Shown here one piece after another: positions 1-7,113 of a DNA stretch of 12,884 nucleotides. The stretch is from Victivallales bacterium. GTDB lineage: Bacteria; Verrucomicrobiota; Lentisphaeria; Oligosphaerales; Oligosphaeraceae. Numbering within the stretch: position 1 is the stretch's first letter; each line of letters opens with the position of its first letter. Position numbers and translations under genes: made by a program. The DNA is taken from assembly GCA_017964325.1 (NCBI GenBank), contig JAGCSE010000125.1, forward strand, positions 1-12,884, written 5' to 3'. Under the pieces are notes generated by a model. That model searched no databases. It was not told where the DNA came from and saw only the letters and a list, made by a program, of their open reading frames with translations.

Positions 1-1
1 C

Positions 2-1996
2 GTTTTCATGCCGGGCAAGCCAATCGAAGCCGTCAATTGCTGGCTGCTATTTCGCGAACATTCCGGAAAAGCCGTTTTTCGCAATCTGAAATTCTACCAA
101 GCGCCTTTTGATCCCAACGGTGCGAGTTTCGACGGCGTTGCTGTCATCAATCAAAAGCCTTATTTAAATATGAATGGATGGATCATCCGCGATGTCAAGC
201 AGAACACACCCTTTGTAACAGTTTACGAAGGCACCGATGCCTTTGCCACTAGTAATGTCTTGGGAATTGATTTCAAGCTGGAAACATCCTACGACAACCA
301 TGCCGCATTCAAATCCGCCGAGCTTACCGTTCCCAATTTGAAAGAAGATCGGATTTTGCATCTGGCGTATGTCTTTAGACTTCCGGCAGGCCACTGGCAG
401 TGGCTATCGTTCGCCCGCCAGCCGAAACCATCGACTTCCGGTGAATACATGTTCTCAAGCAACACAGGTTGCGGTGTGGCCGGACATAACGGCACGCAGC
501 CCATCGCCGCCGTCGGCGACGGTATTACAGGCCATGCTATCGGCATGGATCTGGACACGCCCGCCCATGGCCGCGCCGTCTTCAACGCCGAAACGGACGA
601 ACTGTTCGTCGCCTTTGACATTGCCCTCACGCCGGAAAAAAATACAGCAAAAGTCAAGGTGTTTTTGTTCAACTTCGACAACAAGAAGGGGCTTCGTAGC
701 GCATATGCGAAACTCTATTCCGTTTATCCCGAAGCATTTAAGGTGCGCATCAAAAAACAGGGGCTATGGATGGCATTCGCCAACATCAGCGAAGTCGAAG
801 GCTATGAAGACTTCGGTTTCGCTGTGAAGGAAGGCACGACGGAAACAAAATGGGACGACGATCACGACATTCTGACGTTCCGCTACACGGAGCCGATGAC
901 GTGGTGGATGCACATGCCGAAGGAAATGGAAAAGACGCTTGACAACGCCGTCGCGGAAGCCGCCCGCCAGGCGGAAGCAGGCAAGCCGCAGGAGGCCAAG
1001 ACGCTCGCAAGTAGCGTCTATCACAATAAATACGGCAAGCCAGCCGCCCGCATCCGCAATGAACCGTGGTGCAACGGTGCCGTCTGGAGCATGAACTCCA
1101 TGCCAGGCATCAAAGGCGAATTCACGGACTTCAACATCAAATGGAACGACGACATCAAGAAACGCCTTTACGGGCCGGACGCGAAGTTCGTTCTGGACGG
1201 CGAATACATCGATTCCAGCGAAGGTTACGTCACGGATATCATGGATTTCAACCGCGATCATTTCGCAGCCGCGCAGACGCCGCTGACCTTTGATTCGCGC
1301 ACGTTGAAGCCCTGCATTTTCCGCGGCCTCATCTCATACGAATATGTCCGCGCCATCGAACGCGACATGCACGGCATGGGCAGGCTGATGATGGCCAACT
1401 CCACGCCGCACAACATCTGGTATCTTGTCCCGCTGCTCGACTACATGGGCACGGAGCACAACTGGAACTACCGCCGGAAATGGCAGCCGCCGTCGGATAC
1501 CGAACTGCTCTCGCGCCGCGCCCTCTGCGGCGGCAAGCCGTACTGCTTCCTGCAGAACACGAATTTCGAATATTTCTCCCATGAGATGGTCGAACTCTAC
1601 ATGAAACGCACATTGTTCTACGGCTTCTATCCGAGCTTCTTCAGCGCGGACGCCGCCACGAAGCACTACTTCAAGAATCCCGCCCTCTACAACCGCGACC
1701 GCGACCTCTTCAAGAAATACGTCCCGCTCTGCAAACTCGTCGGCGAAGCCGGCTGGCGGCCTGAAACAATGGCCCATGCCGCCAACGCCAACCTCTGGCT
1801 CGAGCAGTTCGGCGACCGCTACATCACGGTCTTCAACGCCACGGACAAGCCGATTACGTCATCCATAACCATCGAATTCCCATGCAAATCCGCCATCGAC
1901 CGCGTCACCGGCAAGACCTACACGGCGGATGGCAACTCGCTGAAATCAGTCACTCTTGCTCCTGAAGACGTGATGGTGTTGGAAATACATAAATAA
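2..1996 (+). CDS. Large putative glycoside hydrolase-like protein, 5' end cut by window
   Basis: The frame is open to the left edge (Val, Phe codons before the first ATG at 8), so the true start is probably upstream. From Met at 8 there are 662 residues. The first ~30 residues (WLLFREHSGKAVFRNLKFY) look like the end of a beta-sandwich, carbohydrate-binding-type module. The middle is rich in Trp, Tyr and acidic residues. Around residues 390-490 there are strand-like segments ending in acidic residues, such as FVLDGEYIDSSEG (D397, E399, D402) and DYMGTEHNW (E483), as expected of a TIM-barrel glycosidase. The last ~60 residues (YITVFNATDKPITSSITIEF onward) look like the C-terminal beta-sandwich often found after such barrels. 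I cannot assign a GH family, and catalytic residues are guesses. The function is inferred from fold-like features and from the beta-helix enzyme nearby. Coding status is secure. Confidence 0.8.
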   Translation, partial: VFMPGKPIEAVNCWLLFREHSGKAVFRNLKFYQAPFDPNGASFDGVAVINQKPYLNMNGWIIRDVKQNTPFVTVYEGTDAFATSNVLGIDFKLETSYDNHAAFKSAELTVPNLKEDRILHLAYVFRLPAGHWQWLSFARQPKPSTSGEYMFSSNTGCGVAGHNGTQPIAAVGDGITGHAIGMDLDTPAHGRAVFNAETDELFVAFDIALTPEKNTAKVKVFLFNFDNKKGLRSAYAKLYSVYPEAFKVRIKKQGLWMAFANISEVEGYEDFGFAVKEGTTETKWDDDHDILTFRYTEPMTWWMHMPKEMEKTLDNAVAEAARQAEAGKPQEAKTLASSVYHNKYGKPAARIRNEPWCNGAVWSMNSMPGIKGEFTDFNIKWNDDIKKRLYGPDAKFVLDGEYIDSSEGYVTDIMDFNRDHFAAAQTPLTFDSRTLKPCIFRGLISYEYVRAIERDMHGMGRLMMANSTPHNIWYLVPLLDYMGTEHNWNYRRKWQPPSDTELLSRRALCGGKPYCFLQNTNFEYFSHEMVELYMKRTLFYGFYPSFFSADAATKHYFKNPALYNRDRDLFKKYVPLCKLVGEAGWRPETMAHAANANLWLEQFGDRYITVFNATDKPITSSITIEFPCKSAIDRVTGKTYTADGNSLKSVTLAPEDVMVLEIHK

Positions 1997-2005
1997 AATA
2001 TAAAA

Positions 2006-2036
2006 AAGGGGCTGTTGCTTTTTACAACAGCCCCTT
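2006..2036. terminator. Rho-independent terminator shared by two convergent genes
   Basis: There is a perfect 12-bp stem (AAGGGGCTGTTG at 2006-2017 pairing with CAACAGCCCCTT at 2025-2036) with a 7-nt loop. On the minus strand the stem is followed by TTTTTTATATTTTATT, a good U-tract, so it mainly terminates the small lipoprotein gene. On the plus strand only TTCATG follows, but the hairpin lies 9 bp after the stop of the upstream + gene and probably serves it too. The GGGGCTGTTG arm is reused in the terminator at 9821-9863. Confidence 0.85.
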
Positions 2037-2093
2037 CATGTAATTTGCGCATGGCCTTTGATGACCACGGCTTTTCACACTTCCTGTGATAAC

Positions 2094-2267
2094 TTATTTG
2101 ACGAGGATGCCATCGCCATAGACTGCGCTTTCGATGGAGACGCCAAAAATGGTGTTGTACCAGACTTTGTTGTTATTCGCGCCAGTGCTGGGCGTACGGA
2201 GGGAGGTGCAGCCGGTGAGGGTCAGGATGAGGGCAGCAGCGCCGATGAGCAGAGCGATTTTCTTCAT
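2094..2267 (-). CDS. Small lipoprotein, 57 residues, unknown function
   Basis: The product starts MKKIALLIGAAALILTLTGC: two Lys, a hydrophobic stretch, and the lipobox L-T-G-C with Cys20 as the lipid-modified residue. The mature part is only 38 residues, rich in Ser, Thr, Asn and Gly, and ends GDGILVK. Start choice: the ATG at 2267 has AGGAG eight bases upstream and begins exactly at the signal peptide. Longer in-frame ATGs, such as the one at 2351, would put 28 unrelated residues before the signal peptide. It is transcribed divergently from the pseudopilin-like gene and ends at the strong terminator at 2006-2036. A sigma70-like promoter lies at 2323-2351. The mature part contains no domain I recognise. 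Small Cys-anchored proteins can be structural (Lpp-like), entericidin-like or regulators, but there is no coiled-coil heptad and no C-terminal Lys-Arg/peptidoglycan-linking context beyond a final Lys. Export and lipidation are well supported by sequence; the role is unknown. Confidence 0.8.
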   Translation of the reverse strand: MKKIALLIGAAALILTLTGCTSLRTPSTGANNNKVWYNTIFGVSIESAVYGDGILVK

Positions 2268-2322
2268 GATTGTTTCTCCTGTTATTTGGGTTTTATGCAC
2301 GCACCATTGCAGTGCATGACAA

Positions 2323-2351
2323 AACATATATCCCTTTTTTTTCATAGTCAA
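2323..2351 (-). promoter_or_regulatory. Sigma70-type promoter of the small lipoprotein gene
   Basis: On the minus strand, TTGACT (2351-2346) and TATGTT (2328-2323) are separated by 17 bp. The A-tract upstream of the -35 (2365-2371 on the complement) sits where an UP element would. The predicted start is near 2316, giving a leader of about 50 nt before the ATG at 2267. Confidence 0.5.
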
Positions 2352-2393
2352 GCAATGGAAACACTTTTTTTGCTTCTTTTTTTCACAAAATGC

Positions 2394-2421
2394 TTGACAA
2401 CTTGAAAGTTAATGGTATTTT
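2394..2421 (+). promoter_or_regulatory. Sigma70-type promoter of the pseudopilin-like gene
   Basis: TTGACA (2394-2399) is followed after 16 bp by TATTTT (2416-2421). T-tracts at 2365-2371 and 2377-2383 lie just upstream of the -35. The leader to the ATG at 2492 would be about 65 nt and very AT-rich, including the palindrome AAAATTAATTTT. The -35 is consensus and the -10 is moderate. Confidence 0.5.
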
Positions 2422-2491
2422 TCTCTTGTTAACAGAAAATTAATTTTTTTTGATTCCCTTTGATAAATGATAATTACATAGGAGCCGCATA

Positions 2492-3208
2492 ATGAAAAGG
2501 AACCGTCATTTTACGCTTATCGAACTGCTCGTCGTCATTGCCATCATCGCCATTCTTGCGGCTATGTTGCTACCTGCGTTGTCAAAGGCCCGTGCCAAGG
2601 CGCGTGCGATTTCCTGCACGTCCAACTACCGCCAGTTGGGAATTGCGTTGACCATGTACCTTTCTGATAATAAGAATTACATTCCTGAACGCTACCGGGA
2701 TGCGGCCCCGAATCAGGACGGCGGTTATGGCGCGGATGGAGCTTATTACGCAAAGTTCGGTGTGACAGACCATTATATTCAATATGGTAGTATTTCGCCA
2801 TACATCGGCCCCTATACGGGAGATTGGAAAATATTCGTCTGCCCTGCCTCAATGATGAAGGGAGGTACATACGAAGGCATTGAATACACATCGAAAGAAT
2901 GGCAGTGCAAGCATGCAGTCGGCATGTCCAGAACAGCGGATCGCAAAAAGGTTCCTGCGTATGTCAACTATACGAGCACATATAATTCGCCTTCTGAACG
3001 CGCCATTTTCATTGATGGGAAAGAAGCATGGTTACAGTCAAATTTGTTCTATTCGCGCATATCCATTCGTCATGAAAACGGCGCAAACGTGGCGTATATT
3101 GATGGACATGTGGAATTTGTGAGTGACAAGGTCATCCGTTCGGATATGGGCAAGCGGATGGCGATTGACGTTACGGAATCCGTTTCCACGCCGTTTGGAA
3201 TAGATTAA
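2492..3208 (+). CDS. Pseudopilin-like protein with N-terminal methylation motif and H-X9-DG C-terminal motif
   Basis: The 238-residue product starts MKRNRH then [20 protein letters not shown], the class III (type IV pilin/type II secretion) signal with Glu at +5 and a long hydrophobic helix. Residues 30-60 ([27 protein letters not shown]) continue as the amphipathic helix typical of the large PVC family. Near the C-terminus, H194 followed by nine residues and D204-G205 gives the 'prepilin processing-associated H-X9-DG' signature. Established: such proteins occur in tens to hundreds of copies in Lentisphaerota and Planctomycetota; their exact job is not known. The ATG at 2492 has AGGAG seven bases upstream. 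The residue before the cleavage site is His rather than the usual Gly. Inference: it is inserted by Sec, trimmed by a prepilin peptidase, and faces the periplasm or surface. Its neighbours suggest a link to glycan use. It is transcribed as a single gene between its own promoter and terminator. Confidence 0.92.
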   Translation: MKRNRHFTLIELLVVIAIIAILAAMLLPALSKARAKARAISCTSNYRQLGIALTMYLSDNKNYIPERYRDAAPNQDGGYGADGAYYAKFGVTDHYIQYGSISPYIGPYTGDWKIFVCPASMMKGGTYEGIEYTSKEWQCKHAVGMSRTADRKKVPAYVNYTSTYNSPSERAIFIDGKEAWLQSNLFYSRISIRHENGANVAYIDGHVEFVSDKVIRSDMGKRMAIDVTESVSTPFGID

Positions 3209-3260
3209 CGGACGAAGGTGGATCTAAAACTTAAAGCAAATACAACAAAATAGTTTTAAT

Positions 3261-3303
3261 AAACGTCCGCAGCAGGATTTAACGGATTTTGCTGCGGATG
3301 TTT
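3261..3303 (+). terminator. Rho-independent terminator of the pseudopilin-like gene
   Basis: A 14-bp stem with one G-T wobble is formed by AAACGTCCGCAGCA (3261-3274) and TGCTGCGGATGTTT (3290-3303), with a 15-nt loop, followed by GTTTTGG. It begins 52 bp after the stop codon. Confidence 0.8.
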
Positions 3304-3344
3304 GTTTTGGGGAGGGATTACAAGGTGTTTTCAGCGCAAAGAAC

Positions 3345-3699
3345 GGGGCTGTCGCAAAACGGACAGAGGGCTTCTCCGAACATCAAAAAACATAAGAGGA
3401 TGTGTCATCTTCTGGTGACAGATGGACTCATCTATTACTAGAAGGGAGATCTTAACTGGCTATCTCGCACCATAGTTCGCTATGGATAAACATTATAGAA
3501 ATGATCATCCAGAAGATGCGAATGGCTTCATACGATCCAATAAATGGCATTTATGATTGATGCTACAGGCATCACGGTCAATAGGAAGAAGAAAAACACT
3601 GTTCTCTATACTCAATGTCTGTCAACATTAAGATGCACAAGCGGAGAATCTTCCGTTAAAATAATCATCTTTTCTGTTTTGTCTTGTCTGATAGAATGA
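3345..3699 (+). pseudogene. Possible decayed insertion-sequence remnant in a ~600-bp gene-less stretch
   Basis: The stretch from 3209 to 3805 has no convincing gene. After the terminator, GGGGCTGTCGCAAAAC (3345-3360) resembles terminal inverted repeats of several DDE-type insertion sequences, which often read GGCTGTCNCAAAA. Further on, an open frame at 3544-3699 (51 codons, no ribosome binding site) starts MAFMIDATGITVNRKKK. This recalls the first catalytic Asp region of DDE transposases (I-D-S/A-T-G-I/L-x-V). Between them the three frames are broken by stops. No matching right end (GACAGCCCC) is visible nearby. Composition is more AT-rich than the neighbouring genes. This is a weak call: the motif is short, and the same DNA can also be drawn as a branched RNA fold (3406-3518). 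Confidence 0.25.
3406..3518. other. Branched inverted-repeat structure, candidate structured RNA
   Basis: CATCTTCTGG plus TGA (3406-3418) pairs with TCA, a bulged T, and CCAGAAGATG (3505-3518), giving 13 bp. Inside are three consecutive hairpins: AGATG-GACT-CATCT (3420-3433), GAGAT with an 11-nt loop (3446-3466), and CCATAG-TTCG-CTATGG (3470-3485). Another hairpin, TGATGC-TACAG-GCATCA, follows at 3558-3574. It matches no RNA family I know. Chance pairing in degenerate DNA is a real alternative. Confidence 0.25.
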
Positions 3700-3805
3700 T
3701 AATGACATTATTTGGGGAATGATATAATTTTGTTTTCCTCTAGATAAAATTACACTTGGATAGGGGCGAATTCTGTGCGAGTGTTTGTGCTACGCGCAAA
3801 TTCTA

Positions 3806-6562
3806 CTATTTCTCACGTCTGAAGCGGATGTTGCCGATCATGAACTCGGCGTTCGTATCGGCTTCGGAAATGAATCCAAGCCATGTCAACTGCCGCCAGT
3901 CGGGACTACCAAAATCCAGATTGGCATACGTCTGCGTTTCGCCGCCGTCTGGTGTGATTTCCAGCGTGAATACAGGTTTTTCAATGGCATTGCCCAACAT
4001 CGTTAAAATTCTCACATGGAACCACTTGCCGATAGGAACGCCGCCCAACGGCTTGTCCAGCCACGTCAAACGACCGTCGCCATAGAAGCGCATGGTCGGG
4101 CCGACTTTGTACGGGGCTGACGAGTCGCGCCATTCATGATGAAGAATCGCCGTCGGAGTTTTCAGAAACACGTCGAATTCGCCTATGGCCTTGCCTTTCC
4201 GCCAGTTGAAGCCAAAGACCAAATGCGGCTCCCAGATGACAGGCCAGCCAGGAGCGTCGATGAATTTCAGGCATTTCTTCGAGCCTGGAGCATCCAGCTC
4301 ATCCGTCACGCGGATGGACGTCCCTTTTTCCTTCACATCTCCTGACGTATGTCCGTTCGGACATTGATCGCCGACTTTGCACTGCGCGAAATCAATAACC
4401 AATTCATTTCCCATGCCGATTTTCGGACGTTCTTTCGAGATGGGAACCATTGATGTGCTTATTTCTTTAAATGATTGGTGTTTTGCTTTCTCCGTCCACC
4501 ACGACGGGCCTGTCAATCCTGCTATTTTCATCGCATCCAAAGCCGCTTGGATATACGGCTTGACAGGTGAATCCGACTGCAATGCAAAATTGAAATGCTC
4601 TGCATCAACGAATTTGGGATCAGCAACGACGGATCCAAGCTCTTGTTCATCAAACTCTTGCAAATCCGCCAGCGAGCTGCCGTTGAATCCGAATGGCAAT
4701 CCCGTCGTGTCCCAGTAGAGGTTGTTGCGCATCACATATTGGTTGTTACCCCAATTGCCGCCGTAAGGACGGCCATTGTTGAAGATTACCACGTTGTTCT
4801 CCGCCGTGAAAGAGATGTGATCCTCCTGTCGCGAACGGATGATCTGCCCCTCCTGCGCAAATGCCAAAAGGTTGTTGCGCAATATGTTATCCTTGCCATA
4901 ATGCTGGTGGAAGCCGCCGGATTTCGTGTTATAGACTACGTTGTGTTCCATCAGCACGCCTGTGCTGCCTTCATCCGTGTAAAGCCCCCAGCCGCCGTAG
5001 GAATGGGAGAAGACATCATGGATGTGGTTGCCGCGGAAGACCGTGCCAGGCGAAATGCCGAGATTGTAGATGGCGCCCATGTCGGAGAGAACGCCATATC
5101 CAAGATGATGGAGATGATTGTATTCCACGATGTTGTGATTTGCGGTACTCGGCGCGTAGCCCCATGACCAGCCGACGGATACCGCACTGTAGTACAAATC
5201 GCTGATTTCATTGTGACGCAATGTGTTATAACTTGATTTGAAGATGATGGCGCCAACGGCGGCGGGAGCGACCAATCCCGCGTTGTGGATAAAGCAGTTT
5301 TCCACAAGATTGTGGCCGCAGGCACGGGTCGCATCCTGTTCGCCGCCAGGTTCGCCGATGCGGATGCCGCCGCCGCCCAAATCGTGCAATTCACTGCGAA
5401 TCAGCATATTCCGTTGGCATCCTTTCGCGAGCCATATTCCATAAATACCTGAATGGGAAATGTCTATATCCGAAAACACACAGTCGCGGGCATCGCTTGC
5501 ATAGACGGCGGCCGTCATGCCTGCCGCCGCCTGTCCGTCGTGCGACTGCGACGTGTTCAGTAAAAACGCACCGTATTGGAAGGAAATGCCGCGGAAATTC
5601 AAATATTCCACCGGCAGCCCCAGTTCGCCGTCGCCTTTGATGACGAGCAACTGCTCATGGACGGGAGCCACAACTGTCGTGTTGTCAGGCGTTTCGCCAG
5701 GCATCGGCTTGTAGTGCAACGTCCCTGTCATGTAGTCCATGTACCATTCGCCCGCATCCGTCAGCGCCGCCCGCAGATTTTCCAGATGATACCGTCCCTG
5801 GCGGTCCCAGTAGCCGACCGGCCAGCCCATCCTGCTCGTGAATTTCAACGTCTTCTTCTCGAAATCGATGCTGTCGATCCAATGGATGGAGGCAGTCCAT
5901 GAATTGTACATCATGATGGTTGCGTTGGAGACATCCGGCCAATTTTCAATGTCGCCGTCGCGGAAGATGAACGAATCATGTGCTCCCGGCTTCGCCGCCG
6001 CCTCCTGGCGATCCTTCCATTGCACGGCGCGGTCCTTCATGCGGAAAAAGCCCTGTTTCGGTAAGCGGCAACGTTGGCGGCGTTCGCCGTTTACGAACAA
6101 CTGCATGATGTTCCACTTGCCGTCAGGCTTGTTGCCGCCGATTGTTTCTGGAATCCTTACGCTCCAAATTCCGTCGTCACCGACCTTCCAGCCCGTGATG
6201 ATTCGGCCACCCGAAATGACGGGGCGATGATCCATGTAGGCCTGCCATGTCACGGGTGCACCTTTCGCGCCACTGTCCGCTGGCATGAAATTCCATGCTT
6301 CACCCAAAACATAAGCACCGTTCATTAAATGTATTGTGATTGGTGTCTGCCCACGTTCGGGATGTTTCCTTACAACAGCTTGCGCCGCCCACGGCGTACG
6401 GAACGGATGCGCCACATCCTGTCCGTTGTTCGCATCGTCGCCAGATGGCGAGACATAGAAGTTGATGCCTGCTGGTTGCGGATTGAACGACGGACCGCCT
6501 GCCGCCTGCCCCGCCAACAACGCTCCAAGGCAAAGACCTGACAACAATGACAATTTTTTCAT
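3806..6562 (-). CDS. Secreted right-handed beta-helix carbohydrate-active enzyme, GH141-like
   Basis: The 918-residue product has an N-terminal signal peptide (MKKLSLLSGLCLGALLAG, cleavage near residue 22; Cys11 is not in a lipobox). The segment from residue 34, INFYVSPSGDDANNGQDVAH, is the typical opening of secreted parallel beta-helix enzymes. Roughly residues 330-660 carry repeated Asn-rich coils (HNLVENCFIH, YNTLRHNEIS, HNIVEYNHLH, GNHIHDVFSH, MEHNVVYNTK, NNLLAF), the PbH1/Beta_helix pattern. The stretch GLYTDEGSTG (D530, E531) followed by KSGGFHQHYG is like that in GH141-type alpha-fucosidase/xylanase relatives. From about residue 720 a separate C-terminal domain of ~200 residues looks like a LamG/concanavalin-type beta-sandwich (FDVFLKTP, GKWFHVRILTM, MIGNIRFRRE). 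Start: the ATG at 6562 has GGAGG four bases upstream. A promoter lies at 6619-6647. No clear terminator follows; only an AT-only 7-bp hairpin (3725-3752) is seen. It could instead be a polysaccharide lyase; substrate is unknown. Confidence 0.88.
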   Translation of the reverse strand: MKKLSLLSGLCLGALLAGQAAGGPSFNPQPAGINFYVSPSGDDANNGQDVAHPFRTPWAAQAVVRKHPERGQTPITIHLMNGAYVLGEAWNFMPADSGAKGAPVTWQAYMDHRPVISGGRIITGWKVGDDGIWSVRIPETIGGNKPDGKWNIMQLFVNGERRQRCRLPKQGFFRMKDRAVQWKDRQEAAAKPGAHDSFIFRDGDIENWPDVSNATIMMYNSWTASIHWIDSIDFEKKTLKFTSRMGWPVGYWDRQGRYHLENLRAALTDAGEWYMDYMTGTLHYKPMPGETPDNTTVVAPVHEQLLVIKGDGELGLPVEYLNFRGISFQYGAFLLNTSQSHDGQAAAGMTAAVYASDARDCVFSDIDISHSGIYGIWLAKGCQRNMLIRSELHDLGGGGIRIGEPGGEQDATRACGHNLVENCFIHNAGLVAPAAVGAIIFKSSYNTLRHNEISDLYYSAVSVGWSWGYAPSTANHNIVEYNHLHHLGYGVLSDMGAIYNLGISPGTVFRGNHIHDVFSHSYGGWGLYTDEGSTGVLMEHNVVYNTKSGGFHQHYGKDNILRNNLLAFAQEGQIIRSRQEDHISFTAENNVVIFNNGRPYGGNWGNNQYVMRNNLYWDTTGLPFGFNGSSLADLQEFDEQELGSVVADPKFVDAEHFNFALQSDSPVKPYIQAALDAMKIAGLTGPSWWTEKAKHQSFKEISTSMVPISKERPKIGMGNELVIDFAQCKVGDQCPNGHTSGDVKEKGTSIRVTDELDAPGSKKCLKFIDAPGWPVIWEPHLVFGFNWRKGKAIGEFDVFLKTPTAILHHEWRDSSAPYKVGPTMRFYGDGRLTWLDKPLGGVPIGKWFHVRILTMLGNAIEKPVFTLEITPDGGETQTYANLDFGSPDWRQLTWLGFISEADTNAEFMIGNIRFRREK

Positions 6563-6618
6563 GACGCCTCCATGTTCCGATTGACAGCAGAAACTTTTTC
6601 AATGACACATACTACACT

Positions 6619-6647
6619 ATAATATCTATATGCCTCTTTTACACCAA
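6619..6647 (-). promoter_or_regulatory. Sigma70-type promoter of the beta-helix gene
   Basis: On the minus strand, TTGGTG (6647-6642) and TATTAT (6624-6619) are 17 bp apart, giving a leader of about 50 nt before the ATG at 6562. The -10 is good and the -35 is moderate. The rest of the 272-bp divergent region up to rpsO is AT-rich. On the + strand it holds only ambiguous rpsO promoter candidates (for example TTGCAT with CATTAT 18 bp later). Confidence 0.4.
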
Positions 6648-6834
6648 GATATTAAGTGAATAATCGCATTTTTGCTGGGGATTTGACCATAATTAAGCCA
6701 ATTCCTTGCATTTCCAAAAATATGAGTTACATTATAAGTTTCCCATGTTATTCGCGGTGTTTGACTGGATCATCACTGTAAAGCGGATTAACAATCCCGT
6801 ATGGTTTGGTAGCGAAAACGCAAAAGGAACAACA

Positions 6835-7098
6835 ATGAACAAGGAAGAAAAGCTCGAAATCATCAAGAAGTACCAGCGTTCTGAGAACGACGTCGGTTCC
6901 GTGGAAGTTCAGGTCGCCATCTTGACGCAGCGTATCACTGAATTGACCGAGCACATGAAGATTCACAAGAAGGACAACAGCAGCCGCCGCGGCCTCATTG
7001 CCATGGTCAACAAACGCAGAAAGCTGTTGAACTACCTCCAGCGCGAAGACCACACCCGTTACACGGCGTTGATCGGAAGCCTGAAGCTCCGTCGGTAA
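6835..7098 (+). CDS. rpsO: 30S ribosomal protein S15
   Basis: The 87-residue product is the usual length for bacterial S15. It carries the family signature [22 protein letters not shown] (residues 37-58), with the H40, D47 and S50 positions used for 16S rRNA contact, and ends in the Arg/Lys-rich GSLKLRR. S15 is a primary binding protein that nucleates the platform of the small subunit. Start: the ATG at 6835 has AAGGA six bases upstream. The frame stays open upstream to 6706, but that would add 43 residues with no S15 similarity. It is followed by a terminator-like hairpin (7114-7148) and then pnp, the widely conserved rpsO-pnp order. The leader (6751-6816) can fold, with TTCGC and GCGAA enclosing two small hairpins. 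S15 autoregulates its mRNA in several bacteria, but that cannot be shown here. Confidence 0.98.
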   Translation: MNKEEKLEIIKKYQRSENDVGSVEVQVAILTQRITELTEHMKIHKKDNSSRRGLIAMVNKRRKLLNYLQREDHTRYTALIGSLKLRR

Positions 7099-7113
7099 TA
7101 CGTCCAAATCTTG

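Noticed and set aside
2058..2405. Plus-strand frame of 115 codons opposite the small lipoprotein
   Set aside because: The minus-strand gene has a signal peptide, lipobox, ribosome binding site, promoter and terminator; the plus frame has none of these.
3406..3518. tRNA-like cloverleaf
   Set aside because: The closing stem plus three hairpins mimic a cloverleaf, but loop sizes are wrong, there is no T-loop GTTCRA motif in a 7-nt loop, and no CCA-type end.
3725..3752. Terminator for the beta-helix gene
   Set aside because: The 7-bp stem TAATTTT/AAAATTA is AT-only and has no proper T-run on the minus strand, so I did not call it.
4595..5167. Plus-strand frame of 190 codons opposite the beta-helix gene
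   Set aside because: Antisense shadow of a secreted enzyme with clear signal peptide and repeats.
6706..6834. Longer N-terminus for S15 from an upstream ATG
   Set aside because: The S15 family begins at the Met at 6835, which has a good ribosome binding site; the added residues do not match the family.
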